Below the pieces are notes generated by a model. That model did not search any database, had not been told where the DNA came from, and worked only from the letters and a program-made list of their open reading frames with translations. From positions 20,773,232 through 20,837,231 of the forward strand of contig OZ012697.1 of assembly GCA_963942565.1 (NCBI GenBank): 64,000 bases of DNA, written 5' to 3'. Positions within the stretch are counted from its first letter, which is position 1; every line of letters starts with the position of its first letter. Positions 13,779 through 50,619 of the stretch are shown piece by piece. The stretch comes from Maea johnstoni (taxonomy: Eukaryota; Annelida; Polychaeta; Spionida; Magelonidae). Made by a program: the position numbers and the translations under genes.

Positions 13779-14337
13779 AAAAATTGTTTCCCAGGGAAGA
13801 GGTTAAACTAATGAACTACAATTGCCATGATTAAATCTTCTATAAGAAGATTCTAATTATTCACCATGAACTGGATACCAAATTAAATATTTTCAGAAAA
13901 ATATCTTCATCACATACATGGCAAATCATCATTATGCCTGACCAAAGTACAATAAGTTACTATTGATTCCCCTACTTGCAGCAGCTCTAGTGAAAATAGC
14001 CAGTCAATCGTACAGAGTGAGTTTCCCATCTAGATATCTCTACCAAGCAGGCAGTCTCCCCCGTATTGCTCAACTCAAATATGCACGGCAAAGACCTTCT
14101 CCGTACTATCATGATAGTGACAACAAAGTCACTGCACAACTTGAAACAAGTTTTTTTTCTCAGTGTTTATAACAATTTGGCAATCTTTCATACTACACGC
14201 GTCTCAACATTCATCCGTCCATTCCACTAACTAATAAATGCAGCCATTCTTTTCACATTCTTACATCGATAGCATTCACACACGCGTGCATACATACATA
14301 CATACGTAGTTCATACATACAGTAGGTGCCTACTCAC

Positions 14338-14449
14338 GAAACACACTGATTGGCTGAGCAGCCAGCCACCAGTAGGTGGCAGCAGCGGTGCCCACGAACA
14401 GCGTGAACGTGGCACGATAAAACTCCTCCCAGGATATGGCAAAACGTCG
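14338..14449 (-). CDS. Possible internal exon of an unidentified gene (membrane-like)
   Basis: On the minus strand an open frame runs from 14518 to a stop at 14330-14332. Inside it a pyrimidine-rich tract leads to an acceptor (cag before 14449, or before 14456). A consensus donor gtgagt lies at 14337-14332. The exon would read RRFAISWEEFYRATFTLFV, then GTAAATYWWLAAQPISVF, which looks like one membrane segment. It lies about 140 bases beyond the GIGYF stop on the same strand. I do not recognise the protein. It may be a downstream gene, an unusual GIGYF 3' exon, or chance. Confidence 0.3.
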
Positions 14450-14585
14450 CTGAACACTGCCCCACGTCAGGACGATGGAGGAGGATTCAGGGATTCGGGA
14501 TTTAAAGGAGTCACAGCTCTACCACTGACAGTTCTCAGCAACGTTTCAATGTCCGTCTCCCACAATCAGCAGTCGGCGGCGGAGC

Positions 14586-39470
<24,885 letters not shown>

Positions 39471-39688
39471 TCTTAGTTATCTGGCAAAACAAAATAAAAT
39501 TGCATATTACTTGTTTAATTTGTGTAATAATTGAATACTACACCATAATAGGAAATTACAAATTCAAGAAAAGTAAAACTTGATTCAGGATACATGTTTT
39601 ACCTATAACTTTGGCTGGCATTATGCAATGTACTTGAATGTAGCATGCTCTATTGATATATGCAAAGAAAAATTGTACTGTATGTATA

Positions 39689-40188
39689 CAGGGTCTTGGC
39701 CAAGATTTTTAAAATGCCTGTCTGATACAGTGATCACAACATTTCTGCCTGTCCAGATTTAGCTACTCAAATGGCGGTTTGTGTCAAATGGGTAACTTAT
39801 AGTGTTCTTCCGATTGTTCAAACATGCCGAACAGCGTTCGTTTGTTCCTCCGATTATGATGATCGAACGCAATTTTACATGTTCGAACAAAAAAACGAAC
39901 ATGGATAAGGTAACGACTAAGGTAAATAGCAATGGCGGCACGGAAAAACTTTTGATTATTAATCGGTCATCGGTCATTCAGATGGACCGATGATCGACTT
40001 GGAAAATTTTGACCGATTCCAAACACTAGTAACTTACACTTCAGCCATGTCGAAGAAAAGTATATGTTTTACCACAAAAAGTGTCACAACTGAAGGTTTC
40101 ATATTTGAATTTTGGCCTGTCCGAAAAGGAGTTTACAGGCAACTACCTGTCAAAAAGACTGGCTTGACGGGCCCTGCCTAAGCATTTA
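39689..40188 (+). mobile_element. CAGGGTCTTGGCC MITE with a nested element
   Basis: It starts cagggtcttggccaag. Possible flanks are tatgtata and aatgtata (7 of 8). A 229-bp element sits inside (39800-40028). Confidence 0.6.
39800..40028. mobile_element. hAT-like MITE with TAGTGTT ends
   Basis: It begins tagtgttcttccgattgt and ends gaccgattccaaacacta. It is flanked by exact gtaactta (39792-39799, 40029-40036). Confidence 0.85.
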
Positions 40189-40319
40189 AATGTATACTTT
40201 TGTTTGTAACTTGCACTTAAGTATCAAAATTAATAAGATATCACACAAATTCTGCATTTTAAATTTCCTATTTCTGAATAAAAATGTAAAAAAACACTGG
40301 CTGCCAGGGTTCCTCTTTT

Positions 40320-40580
40320 TTACAGATAATCCATAAATTGTTACATATATTTAGGCCAAGAAAAGAAAATGTTTGTTGTAACGGTCTGGATAAAAATTGG
40401 GTAGGTAGGTCGGTAAAAAAATCATTTTGCATTATTTTTTTGGTCAAAAATGTGTGTTTTATGCATGTTTTACATTGATAGGGAGTTGGGAGGGTGGAAA
40501 AAACTTTAAGGTGGGGATTTTTTAAAATAAAAAGCTTGTTAGGGAAGGGAACAGGAAACAAACAACTTTTTTAGGCCTTA
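40320..40580. mobile_element. 'ttaggcct' element
   Basis: It shares 'gtttgtt..gtaacggtc', 'catgttttacattgataggga' and 'aggaaacaaacaactttttt' with 56078-56430. Its ends carry taggcc / ggcctta. Confidence 0.5.
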
Positions 40581-41270
40581 TATGAATTTAATGTACCTGC
40601 TGTCAGGGTGACTATCTATAGGTGACCATCAAGGTCTACGCAGGGTGTCTTGGCGTCATTTAGACACCCAATCTCGCAAACACCACATTGGGATGCCCAC
40701 ATTAAGTGAAAGATTTCAGAGAATAACATTTTTAAGCATAAAGTTCAATTTTCCATCTCCCTGAAAAATAGGATATCCCAAATTTGTACATTACCCATTT
40801 TGGGCACCCAGTTCTTTTTTTTTGACTAAGACCCTGAATCTATAATATTTAATTATTGTTAGTGATATATTTAATGCATCAGCACCCTATATGTATGTGT
40901 GTGTTCATTAAAAACAACCATTTATCTCAAAAGTGAAAAATCAAAATTATTTGCTTAAAGATGACATTTTAGAAACTCCTGACCAAAATATTTGGGTGTT
41001 CCAGAGTTAGATTTCCAAGGGTTTGGGTTTCCAAAATGACAGCCAGACAACCCACTTGCGAAGGCAAAAGATAGGGGGCGTGTTTCTGACTTATAACTTG
41101 ACGCAAATATTATTGTTTGAACATTATCATTCAAGTAAATTTCAGACATGGTTTGGCGGTGTATAAATCAAGGGTTTTTCTCACAGTTCTACATTTGAAG
41201 GAGTATCTGCATCTTTACTCCAAATTTATAAAGAAGTTTTGAAAGATTCAATATATCATTCAATGTCAAT

Positions 41271-41581
41271 CATGGTCTTAGCCAATATTTGGAAATAGGG
41301 TGTCCAAATAGAGGTTTCATAGACTTTTGCGTGTCCAAAGTGTGGTACAAAGTACATAATATTAATGAAATAAACCCTATATATTTACAGATTTTGCTTT
41401 TTTAGGCCAGTAACTGCTTTGTGTGTCTTATAAGAGTGACACTACAGCTTCTACATCTTCTATCTTCTAAGAAAAGTCATCATCAGCAAATTCTGACCAA
41501 AAATTTTGGATGTCCAAACTGTCAAAAAAGTGTTCTGTGTGTCCAAATGACACGTTGGACGCATAGGCGGCTAAGCCCCTG
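41271..41581 (+). mobile_element. CATGGTCTTAGCC MITE variant, exact duplication
   Basis: It is 311 bp, flanked by atgtcaat on both sides (41263-41270, 41582-41589). Ends are catggtcttagcc / ggcggctaagcccctg. Degraded relatives lie at 40627-40836 and 40940-41070. Confidence 0.8.
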
Positions 41582-41589
41582 ATGTCAAT

Positions 41590-42520
41590 CAATATATGCC
41601 AACTAGTTTCCCTCGAGAAATATTTGACATTCAGATCAAGTCTATTTGCAAAATTCCACTGCTTTTGCTCTATTTACCATTTATATTGCTGTTACACCTG
41701 GTGCATTTTTATACTTTAATTGTTATTTTGTAGTAAGCCAAGAGCACTGGCAGCTTGTGTTGAAATAAAGATTATCTATCTATTGAATGGGAAGCGATAT
41801 CAAATGTCACAACACCTAACCTGTCATATTGGCGGAAAGACATGAGTGTCATGATCAAGGGAAAAAATACACCATCCAAATATGACAGAGTTAAAGAAAT
41901 TATTTGACACCTTTCCATATTGTACTTACTGCATACAGGAAAGGATTAAATATGATACCAGTATATTTAGCCACAACTGACAAATTATCCTTTTTAAAAA
42001 AGATAGGATTGTGAATCTGCCAAATGTGCATTTCAATGTCAATGATAAATAGTTAATGGAGAACGAAAAAATACCACAGGTTTTGTTTGACACCATGCCT
42101 GTCATGTGTCTCTATGCATGAGAATAAATGTTCAACTTTGAGCCTAGTGCCAGTCTGTTGTTTGATTAGACATGGCTTAAGTTAACATTGTGGTATGGGC
42201 AGGTCATCCAGATGGTCGAAAGGACGTTCAAATCACCCAGACAGTGACCAAATGCACACAATTATACCATCAGAAAACGACAAACGTTCACAGAAAATGT
42301 CAAAGATGTCTGCCATGGCTGTTCATTCGTTCAATCGAGGTAGAAAAGCTGCTATACGTTTTCCAAAAACAGACCACAGCCAGTAGCATGTGGAGTCTCA
42401 CTCAAAACGAATCAAATCTGGCCGAGTTGGCATGAAATATCAGGTCCAAAACTGGCCTTTAACCGAACAGACAATAGCAGTACGGGCTTTTATGGAATAC
42501 TTTGACTCTTTTTCTTTTAC
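41590..42520. other. Intergenic between GIGYF and the divergent promoter
   Basis: No repeat structure or convincing gene was recognised. Short frames at 42190-42435 have no family motif. Confidence 0.35.
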
Positions 42521-42556
42521 CTACTTGACTAAAGCTAGTCTTTATGACCTCTTTAC

Positions 42557-42830
42557 CTGATTTTTTGAGGAATTTCTTCTTGTAACACGAATGCACGAAA
42601 ACCAATATGGCTGTCGACTTGTATGTATCACGTGACTAGCAGGTGCCCGGATGGAGTTGGATATTCAACATGGCGGTAGATTGAAAACGAAAATCAATAT
42701 ACTAGTGTAAACAGACGTGGGGTACCGTCATTTGTCGAGCTCGCTGTAAACATTCTGCCGTCAAGGAGCTTCACCGGCATCACGGCGGATCCCTGGAACT
42801 AACGCTGCACGTTTTGGTTTAGGCAAGTAT
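42557..42830. promoter_or_regulatory. Candidate bidirectional promoter with first exons of GIGYF (-) and the JmjC gene (+)
   Basis: This CpG-bearing stretch lies between two divergent genes. It holds a palindromic E-box tcacgtga (42628-42635) and a YY1-like caacatggcgg (42666-42676). On the minus strand 'aaatcag' meets a gtaaag donor at 42556-42551, a possible GIGYF 5' UTR exon. On the plus strand 'tttag' meets gcaagt near 42822, which fits a GC-AG type donor for a distant JmjC 5' UTR exon. This is inference; no transcript evidence is available. Confidence 0.35.
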
Positions 42831-43098
42831 GTTTTCTGAAAGTTTTAGCTATTTGACAGATGTCAAAATGATCTTGGAACTGTCAGATGTTGATGATAGT
42901 GTTATTGTTGTGGTTAAGCCAACTTGAGGACATCTAGGTTTGAGGACAACCCTGCAATTTAGATGTTGGGCACGAAAGAAGCATAGCTACATAGATCAAA
43001 GTAAATGGTTTACTAAATCAGTCTACTCCAAAAATAAGGTCGGCTGTCATATACTGTTAATTAAGTTTACAGAAGATTTTGACTCAATAAATTAATAA

Positions 43099-43322
43099 TA
43101 AAAAAGTAAAGTAATCTTTATTTTGAGTCGGTATATAGATTACAAGAAACACAAGCTACTAAGGCTCATGGCCGACTGGACCTTATATCGGCTTAAAGTG
43201 CCATCCGAAGCACTGGAAAGCAGCAAGAATTGAAATTTCCTTTTTCCGCGCCCCCACCGGGAATCGAACCCGTGTTGTCTGCGTCGCTGGCCAGTTTGCC
43301 AACCACTTGACCAACATGCTAC
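43099..43322 (-). mobile_element. tRNA-derived SINE, better preserved copy
   Basis: The minus strand starts agcatgttggtcaagtggtt (A-box) with gggttcgattcccgg (B-box) about 50 bases on. It ends aaagattactttactttttt. The body matches 25287-25512. Confidence 0.7.
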
Positions 43323-43713
43323 TCCTAAGTAGAACAGGATTAGAATTTAGATTTTTTTTCTAATGGTTACATAGAATATGGATTGTCGATCACCGGCTAT
43401 GCAACCAGCAGGTCTCGATTAACAGCCTGGCTACAACTAAAAGCCCGGATGTTGGCTTGGATCGCCCAAGAGGTGCATTCTGCACATGTTGGTGCGCAAC
43501 TTTCCCATAATGCATAAGATGTGAGCTCCTTGGGACTAGAGCAAAAGTGTTCAGAGGTCTTTTCATAATGCAAAAGATGCAAATTGGACCAGGGTATTGT
43601 GTTCACATTCACATCTCCGTAGTGTTCAGTTGTTCACACATGAGAGGTTTCACTGACAGCATCTTACTAAGGGATTGAATACTCCCTATGTGGGTGACAG
43701 TTAGCCTGGGGAG

Positions 43714-44542
43714 TAGTGGTGGGTCGATTAATCGGAAGCTCGACTACTCGGCTCGTACTGGAGCGATTGCCGAGCGCTCGAGCTGGAAATGAAATAATCG
43801 ATCCAGGTAAAAAATTTTAAAATTTGGACAACTTGACAACGCATCAAAAGATCGATGCGTGTGAGAAAATTTTGAAAATTTGCGTGATGAATGTTGCGAT
43901 AAACAGCCTCTATTAGCCTGAATTTGCCCTGAAATAAAAGCTGAAATAAAAGCGTAGTATATGACAAGCATCCATGACACGTGCTTGTTTGTATTTTCGG
44001 AAGCGCGCGCATAGAACAAGGCAGAAGGTGAGTAATACTGAGTAGCACATAGTAGTTACGTTGTTGCAGAGAGCTTTTATCTTAGTATGGAAGTCCCTGG
44101 TTGTTGTAACTTTGTTTCTTGTTTCAGGGCAGTATTTCACATCGTTCATATCGTTCGCTGTACTTTCACTTCGCCGTTCTAGCGGATTTCAATCTTCAAG
44201 TGGTGATCCATCGGCTGGCGAATGTCTGGGTGAAGATCGGCATTTCACTTCGCTAGAACGGCAAAGTGAAAGTACAGCGAACGATGTGAACGATGTGAAA
44301 TACTAATTCATCAGCTGTAAATTTTGTCTACTTTGCGTCCATTTATTCATTGATCAGCGCCTCAAAATGGCGCCTGTACTTGACCGGCGAATTCTCTTGT
44401 TTTTTGGTGTTTTGTTATGTGAGTTTTTTTGGTATGTTTTTCAACGTCGCAATCTGGCCGAGAAGCTCGATTATAATCGATTAATCGCTCAGCGAAATTG
44501 ACGATTAATCGAGCCCAAAAATTTTAACGATTCCCAACACTA
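43714..44542. mobile_element. 829-bp hAT-like element with TAGTG ends and internal hairpin
   Basis: Ends are tagtggtggg and cccaacacta. Exact flanks ctggggag sit at 43706-43713 and 44543-44550. Subterminal 'cgattaatcg' palindromes repeat at both ends. It contains a long inverted repeat at 44132-44303 and no transposase. Confidence 0.85.
44132..44303. repeat. Long hairpin: 53-bp inverted repeat, 66-bp loop
   Basis: Arms 44132-44184 and 44251-44303 are near-perfect reverse complements (gtatttcacatcgtt ... aacgatgtgaaatac). Confidence 0.85.
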
Positions 44543-44714
44543 CTGGGGAGGTTATAATTGCCATAAGGCCTTAGTAGGGAGTTGACCCAAGTTGGACTAA
44601 TTACCATTCAAAATCATCATCAAATTCTCCATCATGTCAGGTTTATACAAAAATCTATAGCTGAATATGTGTAGCAATACTCAAATTAGTGAATTACCAT
44701 ATACTGAACACTTC

Positions 44715-45000
44715 TATTACAAGATTATCTCATATTTTGTGTTTTATGTATAGAAACGGACTGTGCCATTTTGCAGACAGTCATGCAGGTACTTTGAAAT
44801 TTGAATAGCTTCTGTTCAATTGGCAATTTATTGAAAATATACTCAGAGATGTGCCTTATATAGAGTGGACACCCATGGGAATAGCCAAATTTGCTGTACA
44901 GTAGTAGTTTATATATAGCAAAGTAACAATAATGATTGGAGGCATTCTGGATTTGCCCCAGGTCAGCATCGGCAGCCATTTTTGGCAGAGAAGAAGTTAA
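44715..45000. repeat. Repeat inverted relative to 46390-46660
   Basis: 'tggaggcattctggatt.gccc.aggtcagca..ggcagccattt' here is the reverse complement of 46525-46570. The second copy is the one into which the LINE inserted. Confidence 0.6.
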
Positions 45001-45177
45001 GAATAGCCCAAAATATCATGTGTATCAACCAGAATCCTGTTTTTTATTCCTTTTTTTTTAATCAAAAGACCTTTTCGGGCCCCTAGCCTAAAATCTAAGT
45101 GTCAGACCTGGCTTGAAGGGTGAAGAAGGGTGGGAAGTATTTAGGCAAACCAAACAAATGTCCACTTTAGTGAGGGT

Positions 45178-45727
45178 TAGGGTTGCATACCGGTACTCGG
45201 GTACCGATAGGAACCGAGATTCATTTCGAAAAGAACCGGTATTTACCCGTTTCGTTCAGAACCGGTACTAAAAGGCACCGTTTCATTTTTGAGTACCGCT
45301 TCATTTCAACAGATTAAACAATTTGTTATGGCCAATCATATGCGGCGATGACGCATTGTGTGCTGATTCCCGCCGAAAGAGTTATAGACACGCTGTCTGG
45401 GATAGCATTTGGCAGGAAACACGATACGATGTAACATCCCACGCATGTTCGCAGTGCGTTGTGGCGATTATTTGCTTCGGTTAACTTCGTCAATGTCCGT
45501 CTTACTCTTAATTGTTGGTTCTGTTCCCCAATTCTACTATTGATTGTTGTCATAGAATTGAGGAATGGAACCACACTTGTTAGCAACATGAATGTCGTAA
45601 AAAAGCCGATCAGGCCTCGGAGATCAGAGGTACCGTTTCACTGTTAACGATACCGATACCACTGGTACCGTTTCGCCAGTACCGGTACCGGTATCGTACC
45701 GTTTCGTGTTAACGGTATGCAACCCTA
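45178..45727. mobile_element. 550-bp hAT-like MITE with TAGGGTTGCATACCG ends
   Basis: Perfect 15-bp inverted ends (tagggttgcataccg / cggtatgcaaccct a). Exact flanks gtgagggt are at 45170-45177 and 45728-45735. Subterminal ggtaccggta-type words repeat. Confidence 0.9.
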
Positions 45728-46661
45728 GTGAGGGTGTCCATAAAAGAGGGTTGTCCAGGACTAACCCCTGTTCTGTTGAATTGCTGTATGTAACCTAACC
45801 TGCCAACTGCATTGTTTTTGGTCCCCATGGAACAAAATTGACCATTGGTGGTTTTAGGAACACAACTTGAAGTTTGAGGAGTTATCTCCATCTTGACTTA
45901 TATCAAAATGAAGGTAGAACTATATGAACAGCTTCAAAATATCTAGCTGGTTTGGGTCCCGTATACTGGCGTATAGGCCCTGCGGTGGGTCCTATAGACT
46001 AACTCAGCCAAATGGTCAGTAACATGTCAGCAAACTTGTGCATGCAGATATTTCCTGGCTATGCATGCACTGCAGGTTAGTTAGTGTCGTCCAGTTATTT
46101 CTGGGCTATGCTGACCCAGGACTTTCTTTGGATATTCAAATATCTAATCTAGTACATTTTACCTGACACTCATGCAAATATCAAAAAGATATTGGTACAT
46201 TTTCTCTTACTATAAAGGATGTAATATTATGAGTGTACCTAAATAGGATCCTATAAGACAGTTTTGACCTCTGTATTTTTTTGGCTACAGTGATTTTCAT
46301 ATTTCATTGAATTTTATAATTTGACATATTTTTGGAAAATATAAGGGGCTCCCTTGCTAAACAATATCTCATATAGGAATGGGCAAATACAGTACCAGAT
46401 GTACAACTCTGTTATACCATTTTTATGAAATACTAAATTCCAATAGGTCTGATATCACAAACTATTTACAATCTGCAGTTCAGATATTAACCTGATGACC
46501 TTTTATTTTCTTTACTTCTCTGCTAAAAATGGCTGCCACTGCTGACTTAGGGCGAATCCAGAATGCCTCCAACCATTATAATAGATACTTTGCTATAAAC
46601 TACTACTGTGCCAAATTTGGCGCTTTTATCAAAAAGTGCATGATTTTATCCCTTATCTGTT

Positions 46662-49600
46662 TTTTTTATAATTTTATTGTTCCAATACGACATATAATAA
46701 ATACAGTTTACAAATAGATATATATATACATAAGACAATTCTGTTTTCATTTCAGTACATTATACAGACTGGACCACTTTCCTAAGATTTTTGGTAGTGT
46801 TTTATTGACTGTACCTAGATGGATATCTAATTCCATGTGACTTTTGAGTATTCTTTTTATTTTTATGATATTTACTGGGGTCCGATTCCATTTACCTTTA
46901 TATATTTCATGTTTACATATGATATATACATAGTTTATGATAAGTTCATTGTTTGGATTCCCCAGTAAGATCGATGTTTTATCTGCTATTACAGGTTTAG
47001 TCATTATGGAGTTCAACCATCTTTCTAACTCTTCCCATAATTTCTTGATACCTGTACAGTCATGTAAAAGATGTGAAATTGTTTCGGTATTGTTGCAGTT
47101 GTCACAGAGTTCGTTTTCTCTGATTTTAAATTGATGGAGTTTTTTATTTGTTACAAGTGACCTGTGGAGAATCTGAAATTGGAAATACTTGCTTCTCGCA
47201 TTCATTTTACAGTTTGTAGTTACACAGTATAAGAATTTCCAATCCAGATTGTTTTTCTCCAGTTCTATTTCCCATTTTTGCTGACCCAGAGGCTTAGCTT
47301 CGTCAATTTGTTTGTAAATTTTCCTTATGTTTCTTGTGCCTTTTTTGTCTGCAACTATCCATGGTATATGCGATGGTATAGTAATATTTTGATTTCGTGT
47401 TTTATTCAACATTTCATTTTTCCATAAGTTAGGAATTGCTATTCTCAAGGCCATATGTGCGGTCCACATTATTTGTTTCCCTGTTAAGTTTTCCAGATCT
47501 TCTTTACTTATGGGGTTGCCTTGGTAGTCGAACATATCCTTTACGTATATTATACCGCTTTCAAAGAGGTCATTATTGAAAGGAATGTTTATGTAGGGGT
47601 TTCCCCATAAGTGTTGGTCCGAGGGTGGGGTTTCAATGTTGTTTTTGATATTACTATACCATCTAGTATAAGACGAGATAACACATTTCCAGAAAGGGTT
47701 TGTAGTTTTTTTGTATAAGGCATCATGATAGCGTTCATCTGTTAACGTTAATCTGTCTATTTTGTAAGACTTTGCAAAACTAAGCCAGTCTGGGTTCTCT
47801 TTCTCTATTTTCCTTATCCATGTTATTTTTAACATAGTGTCAAATTCATGTATGTCTAGCATATTCAAACCGCCATTAATGATGTCTTTATATAGTAGTT
47901 TTTTGTTGATTTCATGGCGTTTGTTCTTCCATACAAAATCTACAAGTAATTTTTCTATTGAGTTCATGTAATCAATTGATGGCGTTGGTAATGCTTGTAA
48001 TATATGAATTATTTTTGACAATATTAGACTTTTTGCTATGCATACTCTACCTATTGGGGTTATGTTTCTGTATAACCAGCTTTGTATTACTTTTTTCATT
48101 GAGTCTAATTTGTCTTCGATATTTTGAGTTGTTATTTCTTTCATATTCATGACATTGTATTTAATTCCGAGTGCAACGAACTCTGTGACCCATTCCAGGT
48201 CATTTTCCCTACAGAATCTTCTGTCTGTCTCACGGATGGGTCCTATCCTGATTACCTTTGTCTTAGTTATATTTATTTCTAATCCAGACATTTGGTAAAA
48301 GATATGCAATTTTTGAATACACCTTCTTAGGTTCTCCTCAGAGGCCTTGAGGAATACTGACGTATCGTCAGCGTATTGGCTACATTTATGTTCTTTGTTG
48401 TTGATATTTATACCTTCAATATTGACATCATTTTTGATTGAAAGAGTAAGGAACTCAGAACATACGATAAAGAGATAAGGTGAGATGGGGTCCCCTTGTC
48501 GGCATCCCCTTTCCAGGGGAAAGGAGTCCGACAAGTGGCCATTTAAGATTATTTTTGACTTTGCTCCTCTTTGGAATATTTCAATCCATTTTATAAAGTT
48601 GGGTCCAAAGTTGAAAGTTTTGAGGGAGTCCTTAATAAATTTCCAGGATAAGCTATCAAAAGCTTTCTGGAAATCTATTAATAGAATGAGGCCATTAATT
48701 TTCTTGCTCTCACATTCAAAAATGATGTCTGACATAATTCTTGTGCAGTCTGCAATAGACCGACCTTTTAAAAAGCCCTTTTGTTCATGACTAATTATCC
48801 TATTCAATACAGGTCTCATTCTATTTGTTATGCATAGGGAAATTAGTTTGTAGGTTGTGTTTAGTAGGGATATGGGGCGCCAGTTTTTTAGTAGGTTTCT
48901 AGCCTTGCCCGATTTGGGCAGGCAGGTGATTAGTCCATAGGTTTGGGAGTCAGTTAGGTTTCCTTCGGAGAAGCATTGATTAACACATTCGTAAAAATAG
49001 TGGCCCAGTTGCGGCCAGAAAGTTTTGAAAAATTCGGCACTATAGCCATCTGTACCAGGGGACTTGTTGTTCTTTAATTGGGATAATGCAGTGTCTATTT
49101 CCGTTTTTGTAAGTGGGGAGACTAGTGTTTCCTTATCAATGTCTGTTAATTTTTCGGGGTTTGCTGTTATGTTGTCTGTATTTATTTGTTGGTCTCTTTT
49201 TTTGTACAACTCCTCATAGAATTCTTTCACCTTTTTTAGTATTTGCATTTGGTTTGTAATTTTGGTATTTTCATCTATTTTTATCTCGGATATGTTCTTA
49301 TTTACCCTGTTTTTATTTTCTAAGTTTAAGAAAAATCTACTGGGTTTCTCTCCGTATTCTAACCAATCTGCACGTGATCTTATAAAGGCTCCGTTTAAGT
49401 CTTCTTTTCGCAGCTGTATTAGTTCCTCATTTAATCTTACTAATTCAGTGTAATCTTCTATGCTTCCCTGTCCTGACGTTATCAGCTTATCTGCTTTAGC
49501 TATCTTCCCCTCTAGGCGTTTCCTTTCCATTGTTTTTTTACCTTTTTTGGCTTTGCTGTATCTTATTATGGCTCCTCTTAGTGTTGCTAGTAAAGTTTCC

Positions 49601-50587
49601 CAATAAAGTTTAGCGTCTATCATGAAGTCTATATTATGTGTGGATGCTTCAATAAAATCGGGGTTATAGGGAGTAGCTGCATATATAGATTTGAAAAGGT
49701 TTATTTCTCTTTTAATGAGGAGAATAAAGTTTTCCTCACTGAGGAGACTATTATTAAATCTCCATACTCCAGGTCCTCTTTCTTCATTTGATATTGTGAG
49801 AGAGCATGTGATAGGGGCATGGTCAGACCTATATTTTGGGAGTATATCTGTGTTGTTTATAATTGATAATAGTTCATCATTGCCCAGAAAGAAGTCTAAT
49901 CTGGACTGTTTGTTAGAGATACCCTATGACCATGTGAATTTTTTGACTCCCATGTTATTTACTCTCCAAACATCTACTAAGGTGTATTTTTTGCACATAT
50001 CAGTTATGGCCTGTGTCATTTTGGTATTATTTTGAGAGACATAGTTATAGTTATCTAGAGCAAAGTTTCTTGTGGAGTTCCAGTCTCCACCTAATAAAAT
50101 ATTTGGGTTTTCGAAGCTCTCTATTATGTGACTTATGTTGTGAATGAAGTTTGGGTTATCCTGGTTTGGTGAGTAAATGGATCCTATCACTATAGCTAGT
50201 CCTGTATGTAGATGAATTTCTACTAGTGTATAGTTTCCTTGTTCGTCGTTTTTAATTTCTCCTATAGTGAATTCGAAGGTGTTATTTATAGCTATTGCGG
50301 TTCCTCTAGACAGTGTATTGAAAGGTGCCCCGATTATTTTATAGCCCCACTCTTCTTTGGCCATAAGTAACGTTTGGCTATTCCAATGTATATCATGTAG
50401 GAGACAGATGTCTATTTTCTCTTCCTTTATTCTGGCGAAGATATCCTGCCTCTTTTCTTTTTTAGCAAGGCCTCTGCAGTTTAGGGACATGATTGTTAAT
50501 TTAGTAGCCATGTGGGTGTCTCTTTACGTTGTTATTAAGTCTGGATGGCATGGTATTGTATTTGAAGTTTGTGGAACAATATCTATA
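46662..50587 (-). mobile_element. Tx1/L1-like LINE, ORF2-only copy with 15-bp target duplication
   Basis: ORF2 runs from 50511 to 46747 on the minus strand in one frame, 1254 codons, broken by one in-frame TAG at 49924-49926. The N-terminal AP-endonuclease shows LNCRGL, GGDWN and, after the TAG, YRSDHAPI. The usual Glu (QETH) reads HDIH, an Asp in its place. Reverse transcriptase has LLIDFQKAFDSLSW, LERGCRQGDPISPYLF and QYADDTSVF. The C-terminus has a CDNC...H...C motif. The 3' end has AATAAA and eight A. Flanks tatcccttatctgtt are identical at 46647-46661 and 50588-50602. Only 76 bases precede ORF2 and no ORF1 is present. The copy looks young. Confidence 0.9.
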
Positions 50588-50619
50588 TATCCCTTATCTG
50601 TTGGACCATTACATAATTT

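Noticed and set aside
43250-43330. A functional tRNA gene
   Set aside because: A-box and B-box are present, but the stretch does not fold as a full cloverleaf with an anticodon arm and continues into a SINE body with a copy elsewhere.
43913-44306. Frames inside the 829-bp element
   Set aside because: They cross the hairpin arms and show no transposase motif.
47958-49453. Plus-strand frames of 60-101 codons
   Set aside because: They are antisense to the LINE ORF2.
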